From: Gigantopelta aegis
Lineage: Eukaryota > Mollusca > Gastropoda > Neomphalida > Peltospiridae
Assembly (NCBI RefSeq): GCF_016097555.1
Contig: NC_054702.1
Location: forward strand, 102,802,017-102,866,016
Length of the DNA: 64,000 nt
Direction: 5' to 3'
Part shown: in pieces, positions 51,029 to 61,245 of the stretch
How the letters are laid out: every line of letters begins with the position of its first letter
Position numbering within the stretch: position 1 is the first letter of the stretch
Program-made: the position numbers and the translations under genes
The notes under the pieces: generated by a model
The model's input: the letters and a program-made list of their open reading frames with translations, nothing else
What the model was told of the DNA's origin: nothing
Database searches by the model: none

Positions 51029-52330
51029 TGTGACGGAACATGCTCTTAATTTTGTTTTCGCCTGTGGCGATATTAATTGTGTTAGAGGGCCGTGTGCAGT
51101 TTCATTGCACTTATCCAGGTGGGCAACTTGTTACGTAATACTTCTCCGCGACGGTCATCGAGCTTTTCTAATACACACCCAGAGCAGGTGTGGAGGCCAT
51201 GTGGCTAGTAGTTACGTAATATCTCCGGTAGTGCTGTTTATGGCCAGGGGATTGGTCGCGGATTGGCGACAGCCAGACTGACGATCAGAGAGAAATATAC
51301 CGACTCTGGGAGAGGTGGAATATCAGATGATAGGGGGCGGACCGCCTTGTACCCCCAGGCGATATTCTTATTTTATAATAAATAGCTAGGGTTGTGAGAT
51401 ATCGGGGAGAACCAAAAAGGAAGGCTTCCCGGGAACGTTGTCCGTTTGGACTTTGGTAAATATCTTATTTCTGCTCTGTTGTATAACCTTGATGTGATTG
51501 ATGTGACTTTTAAATATTTTAATACTGTATTATACCAAAATTCTTTAGACAGTGTCTTCGGTCATCTGACGAAGTAAATCGTAGACTTTTTGTTCTAACA
51601 TTATACGAGTATTTGGTAATATAAAGCTTAGCCAGTCATCCTAGAAGACCTAGGTAAACTGTAGGTTATTGTCTTTATTGTGATAGGTACCAGTATTAAT
51701 TCTGTGGTACAAGGTTACTGAATGAGTAGTTAGGGTTAATTAGAAATTAACCAGTTAGGAATAGTGTTGTAATTCCTTTATTAATTAAGTTCCCCTGGAA
51801 GCGGTTCTCCATTATCGCACGCGTGTGTGTTAGCGTTTCTCAATTATCACACGTTACTGAACGAGTAGTAAGGGTTAATTAAAAATTAACCAGTTAGGAA
51901 TAGAGTGGTAATTCCTTTATTAATTAACTTCTCCTAGAAGCGTTTCTCAATTATCACACGTGTGGGATGTTGTGTCACGGTGAAGTGATTCGCATATTGT
52001 GTAAACTAGACACCTAGAGATTAACTAATTAAGTGATCAGTTCTGGGTTGTTATTATTGTTGTTATTAATTAACTACTGCGGCAGTACATTTGTCAGCGT
52101 AGGTTAATACAGATTCCCAAGTGTATTGTGTTTTTGTTGTGTTTTTCTAGTGAACTAAACGTGCTATAATAATATATACTTTATATAAGGTCTTATCTCT
52201 GATCATACCTAGACGAGCCAAAGCGGTTTTGAACTGCCGTTACAGAGAGATCTAATAGATATACAGTTAGGAGAGATATTTGGACAATCGTGTTTTATTC
52301 AGTTACGGGTATTATAGAATCCCCGTGACA
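51029..52330 (+). mobile_element. Solo LTR, second member, 5-bp target duplication GAATC
   Basis: It starts TGTGACGGAACATGCTC and ends CCCCGTGACA. GAATC lies at 51024-51028 and 52331-52335. At 1302 bp it is 150 bp longer than the copy at 22352-23503, largely because an about 140-bp segment (GTTACTGAATGAGTAGTTAG.. to ATTATCGCACG) is duplicated in tandem at about 51711-51985. It inserted within the integrase codons. Confidence 0.93.
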
Positions 52331-52426
52331 GAATCCAAAAGAAAAAGGGCTTCAACTGGGCGAAGAATCTCTTTCAAATTCAAGAAAGCATAAACTCCAT
52401 TCCAAAAGAAGTGCTCGGGTACAAAA

Positions 52427-53203
52427 CTCCGGTACAGGTTTTCACCAATAGAACATGTAAGTCCTTACAAGACTCTGGTATAGGTTTTCACCAATAGAAC
52501 ATGTAAGTCCTTACAAGACTCCGGTACAGGTGTTCACCAATAGAACATGTAAGTCCTTACAAGACTCCGGTACAGGGGTTCACCAATAGAACATGTAAGT
52601 CCTTACAAGACTCCGGTACAGGTTTTCACCAATAGAACATGTAAGTCCTTACAAGACTCCGGTACAGGTGTTCACCAATAGAACATGTAAGTCCTTACAA
52701 GACTCCGGTACAGGGGTTCACCAATAGAACATGTAAGTCCTTACAAGACTCCGGTACAGGTTTTCACCAATAGAACGTGTAAGTCCTTACAAGACTCCGG
52801 TACAGGTTTTCACCAATAGAACGTGTAAGTCCTTACAAGACTCCGGTACAGGGGTTCACCAATAGAACATGTAAGTCCTTACAAGACTCCGGTACAGGTT
52901 TTCACCAATAGAACATGTAAGTCCTTACAAGACTCCGGTACAGGTTTTCACCAATAGAACATGTAAGTCCTTACAAGGCTCCGGTACAGGTTTTCACCAA
53001 TAGAACATGTAAGTCCTTACAAGACTCCGGTACAGGGGTTCACCAATAGAACATGTAAGTCCTTACAAGACTCCGGTACAGGTTTTCACCAATAGAACAT
53101 GTAAGTCCTTACAAGACTCCGGTACAGGGGTTCACCAATAGAACATGTAAGTCCTTACAAGACTCTGGTACAGGTTTTCACCAATAGAACATGTAAGTCC
53201 TTA
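52427..53203. repeat. 46-bp minisatellite grown from integrase codons
   Basis: The unit is AAGTCCTTACAAGACTCCGG with TACAGGTTTTCACCAATAGA and ACATGT, about 17 copies. The first unit is the integrase coding stretch encoding YKTPVQVFTNRT. 46 is not a multiple of three, so expansion followed loss of coding. Variants GTTTTC, GTGTTC and GGGGTTC recur in blocks. Confidence 0.95.
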
Positions 53204-53336
53204 CACGACTCTGTTAAACAAGCCTCGCAGCATTCGAGTGACATAATGATCAGAACATGTGAGTCCTTACAAGACTCTGTTAAACAAGCCTCGCAGCATT
53301 CGAGTGACATAATGATCAGAACCTGTTCTCGAAGCA
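53203..53336. repeat. 66-bp tandem duplication
   Basis: GACTCTGTTAAACAAGCCTC through ATGATCAGAAC occurs twice. It encodes the SVKQASQHSSD integrase segment, so coding sequence was duplicated in frame (22 codons). Confidence 0.9.
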
Positions 53337-53379
53337 CTCACACTTCAATCTATAATATTGCCAGTCCTCCTAGCAACGA

Positions 53380-54895
53380 ACCCACGTGATTTACAACATA
53401 CCCTTAACATGTTCTACAATTATTGAAATAAATGGAAGCTTAAAATCAATATCAACAAGACAAAAATATTAATTTCCAATGGCACAACCAATGATTACAA
53501 GAAAACATTTACCATCGGAAATACGGTTCTCGAAAACGTTAAAGAATATAAATACTTAGGCTTAACTTTTAATAAGCAAAAGAAGTTCAATACAACAAGA
53601 ATTATTTTTTTATCCCAACAAGCTACAAAAGCAATGTATTTCGTTTTATCTAAATCTAAAGATAAGAATCTATGAATAGAATGTAAGATAAAATTGTTTG
53701 ACACAATGGTATTACCTATTCTTCTGTATGGATGTGCATTATGGGGTTATGAAAACACTGACATCATTGAAAACATACACATAAATTTCATGAGACGCCT
53801 GCTCCCGGTTACAAAAGGTACACCAATATTTATGTTATACGGAGAACTAGGACGTAGACCGATTAAACTAATTATTCAACAAAGAATGATAAATTTCTGG
53901 GCCACAATTGTATCAGGAAAACAAACAAAACTATCCTTTCTATTGCATGCATTTATGTTACAGGACTCATCCGTAAATGGACACAACTACACTTGGATCC
54001 AACATATCTTTAACAACCTAGGTATGACGGATATATGGTTGAATCGAAGATTTTCAACAAAAAAACAACTTCTTGAATATATCAAATTGAGGCAGCATGA
54101 CCAGTACCTTCAAACGTGGAACAATAACATTGCATCATCGTCTAGAGGAAAATATTATACAATTTTTAAAAAATCAGCTAATTTTTGAAAAATACCTCAC
54201 CATAATGCCTGAAAAACTATGGATCATTATTCTTAAATTCAGAACATCAAATCATTACCTTCCGGTTGAAATAGGACGGTGGAATAATACACCAGTAGAA
54301 AATAGGTTATGCACACTTTGTGATTCTAACGATATTGGTGATGAATATCATTATCTATTCACCTGTGACTCGAAAAACACTCCTAAAACAATATTATTAT
54401 GTGAACCCCAGTACCCTAAAATTTAAAGTTAATGACTAGTAATAAAATAGGTGTCCTAAGAAAAGTTAGCAAATTAATTAAAGAAATTAATGATAAATTA
54501 AAAAAAACATAGCTATTTGTATCAACATATACCACATCACTCGAGTTAAATATGCTTTATTATTATATCACAGATATCCCTATTTTAATAAATCGAAATA
54601 TACTAGTACATGACATTGTATAACAAATTATATAATGAACTTCAATTACTCTACTATGCCGAATATTATTGGCTTATTGCATACATGCATATGTATTTTT
54701 GTTATATCCACTCGTTGTATTTCAGTATTAATGTATTTATATACTTTAACTATTCATATACTATATTATTTACTATTTAATGTTCTCCTGTAAACCCTGT
54801 CCTGTCTTGTCACATATTATATTATGTAATTATTCATGTTTCCCCATATGCCGTTGCCTAACGGCTTGGGTGTAATAAAGTTCTGTTCTGTTCTT
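53380..54895 (+). pseudogene. LINE ORF2 C-terminal half and 3' end, second LINE family
   Basis: LNMFYNYCNKWKLKININKT (post-YADD region) begins at about 53403. Next are VKEYKYLGLTFNKQKKFN, a TGA near 53673, LPILLYGCALWGYENTDIIE (53694 frame), a long C-terminal domain to 54188, and in the next frame CTLCDSNDIGDEYHYLFTC (Cys/His, about 54310). The 3' UTR ends GGTGTAATAAAGTTCTG(TTCTG)n at about 54895. It is 5'-truncated just after the catalytic box and differs from the ATTC-tailed LINE at 40340. It inserted into the integrase gene. Confidence 0.85.
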
Positions 54896-54919
54896 CTGGA
54901 GAGAAGATTCTTCTCCGTT

Positions 54920-55197
54920 CCCCCGCGCGTGCTGTAACCTTACCGTGGTGCAGGGGTGTAACATTCTCTTTGAGAATGGCTAATACAGCACAAATTGAAA
55001 TTTAGAGTAAAAGTCAGTATTTATCTGTGATATTTGTATTTTTGCACAGTTCTTTACACTGTTTTTATTTAAATCTTGAATTTTATATTGATGTTGATCA
55101 TCACTTTATTTGTTTGCATTACCATAGCTTGACACCCAATAGCCGATGTATTTTTCATGCTGGGGTGTCGTTAAACATTCATTCATTCATTCATTCA
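54920..55197 (+). mobile_element. Type D short element, 9-bp target duplication
   Basis: CCCCCGCGCGTGCTGTAACC .. GTCGTTAAAC(ATTC)n. TTCTCCGTT lies at 54911-54919 and 55198-55206. Removing it joins an integrase frame (KILLRYPARNSKR). Confidence 0.92.
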
Positions 55198-56604
55198 TTC
55201 TCCGTTATCCTGCAAGAAATTCTAAACGGATTCCGCACCGACGATTTGTTTTGACAGGTATCGTCCAGGATAGAAATCTCCAGAAGAGTAAATATCTGGT
55301 CAAATATAAGAAACCAGATAATGAAGAAGTATGTCAGTGGCTGTCAGTCACGGACATAACAAGCACAACAGCAGAAAAAGAACAACAAAAGAAACTGGTG
55401 GCAAAACAAACGTTGAACTCGTAGCTGAAGAAAGATCTTCACAAAAAGAAATATCTGATCCCACCGACACACGAGGACAGAGTTAACAATTTGAGTAAAA
55501 CTCACACGATTGATGTGTTATTAGACCCAACAGATAACCCTGGAAGTTGCCAGTTTGCTTCAGTGGCAAATCAGCTTTCATTGTACGGAATCCACCGGAC
55601 TCCAGCAACCCTTCGTCAGAATGCAGTGGATCATATACAAAGATTTTGTGACACGTACTGACCATTTGTTGTTGGGACCATCGATCAATACATCAAAGAT
55701 ATGCAGAAAAGTACGACTTATGGTGACCATGTTACACTGATGGCACTAGCTCGAGAATATAATGTAAAATTTTTGATACTCTCATCCGATTGACCAGCCC
55801 ATACCATTTTAATATCACCCACTGGATAATACAACGAACACTCTTTCTTGCTGACACTTGGCTATCTGCCTGAAAACAGGGGAGAACATTATATGAGTGT
55901 GAGCATTACACAGGATGTTAAACTAGAGCTGTTAACATGGGTACCTCGGCTAGAAACCGGACAAAGCCCTATCTCAACTGAGCAGTCATTCGTGAATCAA
56001 GCATGGGATGTATCTGAGCAGTCTTTTTTAGTGTACAGAGACAGGAAGCCCAAGCAACCATTTTTTAGTGTACAGAGACAGGAAGCCCAAGCAACCATTC
56101 TGACTACTGTGCAGTCAGTCCTTCGCTGCAGTTATCGCCGGCACTTTCTTCCGAGGAAATCACCCCAAACTATGACTTAACTTTTCAGTTGCCCAGGAGC
56201 AACCATTTTCTGAGCAGTCCGCAGAAATGAAGAACTGCCCGAGAACAGATAGTCCACATAGGCAGCCAATCAGCTCTTCTGCAATCATTCCTCCACTGCA
56301 GACATCCCATCTGGGATCCGTCGACTCCGACCATCAGTCACAAGAATACTTGCCGCGTGAAATTCAAATGTTAATTATTCATATAATACTAGAACTTGAT
56401 CCAACCAGAAAATACATTCTTCAACGAGTCAACTCCTCTTTCAGGTCTGTGGTATCCGAAATTCCATTTCCCAGACTTCATATTAATTATGCCATGCTTC
56501 CAGTTGTTCCTAACATCATTAGTGTCAGGCGGTTGGTAAGAGCAGCAGGACGAAGCAGTGGTTTGGCACTAAAAATTAGGAGGTTCATGAATAACCCTAG
56601 ATAG

Positions 56605-57235
56605 TTTAATGGCTGGTTGTTTTAACAAGAAGACCACCACAGAAGTTTCTTAATTATACATATTTGGTTTAGGTGCTGATTATGGTAGCAACAGATGTTG
56701 CAAATCATACATTTCCAAACAAAAACAAAACAAAAAAAAGAAACCTCAAAAAAAAAAACTGTTAATGTGTGGAAAGCCATATCAGAAGAAAGAGAAAAAT
56801 ACATTTTGTTATTAATAAAAAAAATAAAAATAAAAAACGATTTTTTTTTTCTTCTTTAATTTTACATCTAGACCAATTGGTGGAGGATTTAAACAATTGA
56901 TTGTGATTCCAAATTACTTGACAGTTAATTTTAATTTTAAATATTCCACTATATAAATTTCTTTATTAAAAGTCGGAATTCTATTGTTTGATCCTCTACC
57001 AGTAGCCCCAAATCAAAAAGAAAAACAATTAAAATCAAAACCATTGAAAGGTTTACAATGCTAAATTTAGCTTGACCCGTTTAAAACGGCGCTTTCTTCA
57101 CAGTTAATTTCAGTCATTTTTTAGCATACTTAATAAAATTACACTTCGTACTGTTGAAAGTGTGACTGTTTTACCTTCCGCCCAATGGTAAATGTGTATA
57201 ATGTGTTGTAATTAGGCAGAATCTTTCGGATCCTT
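56605..57235. other. Spacer
   Basis: It has A/T-rich runs (56720-56760, 56815-56850) that could include the 3' UTR of the OTU/F-box gene. No poly(A) signal is singled out. Confidence 0.3.
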
Positions 57236-57728
57236 CTCAGTGGACCCATTTGCAGTTTGGGCTATTTTCCGTTCCATCCAGTGGTCCATAACTGGTTCGT
57301 CAAAGGCCGTGGTATGTGCTGTCCTGTCTGTGTCTTTTCCATACACAGGATATCACATACCACAGTATTCGGTAGATCAGTCACTGGCACCGTATGGGAT
57401 GGAAGAGCGGGACGTAGCTCGATCGGTAGCGTGTCCGCCTGTGAAACGGTCTGTCATTGGATCGATCCTTCTCAATGGACCCATTTGCAGTTTGGGCTAT
57501 TTTCCGTTCTAACCAGTGGTCCATCAATGGCTGTGGTATGTGCTGTCCTGTCTATGGGAGAGTGCATATAAAAAGCCCTTGCTGCCTATCGGAAAGAGTA
57601 GCCTATGTGGCGGCAGCGGGTCTCCTCTATGGAATTGTGTCAGAATGACCATATGTTTGACGTCCAATAACCGATGATAAGATAAAAATCAATGTGTTCT
57701 AGTGGCGTTGTTAAATAAAATAAACTTT
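57236..57728 (+). mobile_element. Two SINE type A/B copies, partial then full
   Basis: 57236-57407 is a 5'-truncated body (GGGCTATTTTCCGTTCCATC) including an inverted scrap (ATACACAGGATATCACATACC). 57408-57728 is a full copy with head GGGACGTAGCTCGATCGGTA, GGATCGATCCTT and tail AGTGGCGTTGTTAAATAAAA. Confidence 0.82.
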
Positions 57729-57929
57729 ATTTTTGTATTGATACAGGGAACTACCCACTGGGTCCGCCAAGAAGGATCGATCCTACCCGACACAATATAA
57801 ATGTAATTAAATACATTGTTGAATGCGTCAAATAGAACATTATTCTTTCTTTTTTATTACATTTTTTAGCATAACCATGATTTGAACAAATGGACTGATA
57901 TTAAAGGTCTACAAACATAAGGTACACAC

Positions 57930-58085
57930 GCTCTCTTGGGTGACAAAACGTGCAGTGATGCCTACACGATTTGTCAACAGGGAGAAACAAATGCACACAC
58001 GCTACACGATTTGTCCCCCACTCTCGGGTGACAAATCGTGCTGGCGTCGCTGCACGATTTGACACCCGGGTGACAAATCGTGCCG
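57930..58085. repeat. Palindrome cluster 2 (TTTGTCACCCGGGTGACAAA)
   Basis: Five or six full or half sites. The best, at 58052-58083, is GCACGATTTGACACCCGG / GTGACAAATCGTGC, a 32-bp palindrome with one mismatch. Half-sites TACACGATTTGTC occur at about 57962 and 58000. Confidence 0.9.
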
Positions 58086-58409
58086 GGGTGACTGATACTA
58101 ATGTCATAAAATGACCTGCCTGTCAAACTAGTGAAATATATTACACTAAGATATGTGATATTTTATTGAATACAAAATGACAGTATTGTGATTGCCGTCT
58201 ATTTTAGAACTAACATAGAAGTACACCACAGTCTCCTTAATACATACAAGTTTTAATCGAATTTTATTTAATTTCACAGCACATGATCTCTTTTTGCTAA
58301 TTTTTGTTTTCCCCCTAAGTTATCACAAACAAAAATTATATGTATAACACATGTTTTGAAAACTAAAAGCAGACTATGGCTATTATAGCCTATATCTAGA
58401 CGGATGGTA

Positions 58410-60003
58410 TACTACTCAAAAGAATTTAAGGGTCAAAAATTTATAACCAAATAAGTTTCAGAGTGTATTAGAATGATGATGTAAACTACACCAAAAATTT
58501 AATTTATTGTTCCATATTTACAAAAAAACACAAATAAACGTCACTGTATACAAGAAAGTCACATGACATGCTGTCAAAGTTGAAGGTTGTCAAACATGGA
58601 TTTTACACATTAGAACATTCGTTTAATAGTGTGTGAATCCACCCCTGGCGCGAATACACTCGACACATCGTTGCCTCATGCTGTTGATCAGACGTCTGAA
58701 GATCTCTTGGGGAATGGCCTGCCACTCTGCCATAAGAAGTTGACCCAGATCATGAAGGTTGGCCGGAGGGGCATGGTTATCCCGAACTCTCCTGCCTAAT
58801 TCGTCCCAGGCGTCTCTATTGGGGCCAAATCAGGCGAATATGCTGGCCAATCCATCCTGGCGATAATTTGTTGTCTGAGAAAGTCCGTTACCACCCTGGC
58901 GCGGTGGGGTCTGGCATTGTCATCCTGCAGAATTGCCCCGCCGCCAATCTACTGAAGGCCTGGGAGAACCAACGGCCGGATAATCTCATTCAGATAGCGG
59001 ATTCCATTCAGATTGCCATCCACCACATAGAGGGGGGTCCTGTGGTGGATAGAGATGCCGCCCACACCATGACGCTGCCATCACCGAATCGGTGACGTTG
59101 TCTAACGTTATCGTCAGCGAAGCGCTCCCTAGGACGTCTGTAAACACGAACCCGACCGTCGCTGAACTGGAGACTAAACCTGGACTCATCAGTGAACATC
59201 ACTCCACCCCACTGAACACGTTGCCACCGCAGATGAAGCGTGCACCAGTGACGTCTGGCCGTTCTGTGACGTGGTGGTCGAACAGCTTGGCGACGGCAGC
59301 GTAGATTATTGGCTCTCAGACGATTGCGTATGGTTTGATCAGACACTCGAGTTCCAGTCGCAGTCCGCAGATTGTCACGTAATCGGCGTGCAGTGGTTGT
59401 GCGTTGACGTAGAGCCATATTGGTGATGTAGCGGTCCTCTCTATTTGTAGTGCTTCGGGGTCTTCCCGAACGTCGACGATTTCGAACAGAATTCGTTGCT
59501 TGGTACCGTTGCCACAGTCGGCCAACGACAATCTGACTGACACCAAGTCTTAGAGCAACATTTCTTTGCGTATTGCCATCCTGAAGCCAAGCAATAGCCC
59601 TTCCTCGATCTTCGATAGTCAGTTGAAGTCGTACCATTATCGAATTTGGAGTGTGCACCATACACGAACGCAAGCTCCAATTATACGGAAATTCAGCATT
59701 GGGAACATGGAATACACGTGCAAAGCGTGCAAATGAAGCGCTTTGTGAAAAAGCAAGTTATGGGCACTTAGCAGACCTTTCGCTTTCGTCCTAATTTACG
59801 TGCAAATGTAAGCATGTTTTCGCCATTAGAACTAGACGACAGTGTCAATGACAGTGGATTTTAATTCATTTATGGGTTGCTTAGACCCACTTTCGTCAAA
59901 ATGGAACAATACCATGCGTGACATTATGGTCTAGCTAATATAATTGACATTCAGAAAATAATGTCGGAAATATCGTCTGACCCTTAAATTCTTTTGAGTG
60001 GTA
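58410..60003 (-). mobile_element. Tc1-type transposon, TA target duplication
   Basis: Terminal inverted repeats TACTACTCAAAAGAATTTAA / TTAAATTCTTTTGAGTGGTA run on to GGGTCA, with TA on both sides (58408-58409 and 60004-60005). Length is 1594 bp. It carries the transposase pseudogene at 58623-59637. Confidence 0.95.
58623..59637 (-). pseudogene. Tc1-like DDE transposase, frameshifted
   Basis: It starts MVRLQLTIEDRGRAIAWLQD (ATG at 59637). Paired-type helix-turn-helix DNA-binding region about residues 8-60, with SGRPRSTT hook. Catalytic block VMFTDESRFSL (first Asp) and SVMVWA are followed by a one-base loss near 59060. In the next frame come GAILQDDNARPH (second Asp) and YSPDLAPIE (third acidic residue, DD34E-type spacing), with a TAG near 58950 and another shift after PIE. 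The frame ends RGGFTHY-stop at 58623. It acted by cut-and-paste at TA sites and is now inactive unless complemented in trans. Confidence 0.93.
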
Positions 60004-60142
60004 TACTTTGTTACTTCATTGTGTGCGTTTTAGTGCTAAAGCTATCCTTAGCGACGTCACGACATTCGTTTTGCTCGTTAACAAGTCTACCGTTGCATGC
60101 GGCAGTATCATTGTCCTTTAAACTTGCGTGTACCTATTATTT

Positions 60143-60220
60143 GTTTGCCTTTGCCATAGTTTGACACCCAATAGCCGATGTATTGTTCTTGCGTGGTGTC
60201 GTTAAACATTCATTTATTCA
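60143..60220 (+). mobile_element. LINE/type D 3' tail
   Basis: TTTGACACCCAATAGCCGAT and GTGGTGTCGTTAAACATTC with ATTC tail. Confidence 0.75.
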
Positions 60221-60245
60221 TTCTGTACAGCCTGTACAGCTTAAT

Positions 60246-60262
60246 GCTATAAAAGATCACGT
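60246..60262 (+). promoter_or_regulatory. Possible TATA box
   Basis: GCTATAAAAGATCACGTG, followed by a second GTGATAAAAGATCAG at about 60280, about 180 bp upstream of a short ATG frame. Weak evidence. Confidence 0.25.
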
Positions 60263-60433
60263 GTAAGTACTTGTACAACTTAAAGTGATAAAAGATCAGT
60301 ATTCCTCAGCGCAATCCCATAATGCTGGAGGTGTCGGCAGAAGAAGCGCAGTACTTCAGGATAAACTGTAAACCCAGAAAACTGTTCCAAAACTTGCCAA
60401 ACTCATCGAGAACATTCGGAGAAAGAAGACATC

Positions 60434-60481
60434 ATGGCTGGATTTTCAAATGCCTCCACGTTTATTAAAATAGACGAAAAG
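60434..60481 (+). CDS. Possible first coding exon of a host gene
   Basis: ATG opens 16 codons (MAGFSNASTFIKIDEK) and the exon would end at AAAG|GTACCC, a donor-like site, in phase 0. A TATA-like motif lies upstream. No downstream exon is identified in the window. Treat as a hypothesis. Confidence 0.25.
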
Positions 60482-61245
60482 GTACCCATAACCATAGGTA
60501 TAATTATTGTATCAATGCATAACATATATATTTTGTTATATTATTGAAATAAGCCATAATTAGTAATTGCAAACTGTCTGATCACTATTACTTGTTGGGG
60601 GGTTTTATTGTTTGTAGAACGTATACCATTTAATACCATCATTTTTTTTTTTTTTTTTTTTTTTTTAAACCTATAAATGAAGAAATAAAGAACGAAAGAA
60701 AAGAACAAACAAGTAAATAAATAATTAAATTGATATCTGCATACATATACATGTGACAAGAAATAATGGATGTTTGGATTATTTATTCAATGATTTCAGA
60801 AAATTATGAAAGTATGTACACTGTACAGATTATATATATATATATATATATTTTGTTGTTTGTTGTTGCGGTATATGTGTGTGTGTGTGGGGGGGGGGGG
60901 GGGGGGATGAGTTTCAAAACAAATTTATTATTCTTAAATTTGGATTATTGACAAAAAGGTACCTTCATATCCATAGGTATAATTATTGTATCAATGCATA
61001 ATTATATAATACATTATTAAATTGTCATAATTAATCATTTAAAACTGTCTCATCGATACTAGTTTTTGTTTTGTATTATTTGTAGAATTTATACAATTTA
61101 ATATCATCCGGAAATGAAATTAAAATACATGAAATACTTTTTAATCCATAAATGGACAAATAATGAAAGAAACAAACAAACAAAGAAAAGAACGACTAAA
61201 TAAATAAATAAACTAATATTTGCATATATTTGTACAAGCTGCTCA
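60470..61245. repeat. Tandem duplication, about 480-bp offset
   Basis: 60475-60755 (AAAAGGTACCCATAACC.., ATAGGTATAATTATTGTATC.., TATAAATGAAGAAATAAAG..) recurs diverged at 60952-61240. Between them are an (AT)n tract (60832-60850) and a G-run (60889-60906). Confidence 0.75.

Larger units (their letters stand above)
50837..56604 (+). pseudogene. Integrase - OTU protease - F-box-like gene, large disrupted copy
   Basis: Modules, plus strand. Integrase core 50837-51028: GIFAEHGTLNIIQCDQGMEF (catalytic Asp at 50879) and YHPQSQGKCDRSHR (usual Glu replaced by Asp). It continues after the LTR at 52336-52440 (NWAKNLFQIQESINSIPKEV, LGYKTPVQVFT) and at 53205-53350 (SVKQASQHSSDIMIR). An SH3-like C-terminal segment at 55200-55400 has RFVLTGIVQDRNLQKSKYLV and CQWLSVTDITS. 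OTU at 55480-55905, all in one frame but with three in-frame stops: DNPGSCQFASVANQLSLYG (Cys at 55548), TYGDHVTLMALAREYNVKFL, and NRGEHYMSV (His at 55887). One frame over, 56227-56604 has EYLPREIQMLIIHIILELDP and LQRVNSSFRSVV (F-box-like). Integrases of this kind are reported as KRBA2-like in invertebrates (recall). It is non-functional as it stands. Confidence 0.75.

Noticed and set aside
52427..53203. CRISPR array
   Set aside because: Regular 46-bp units have no unique spacers. The whole unit repeats, so it is a minisatellite in a eukaryotic genome.
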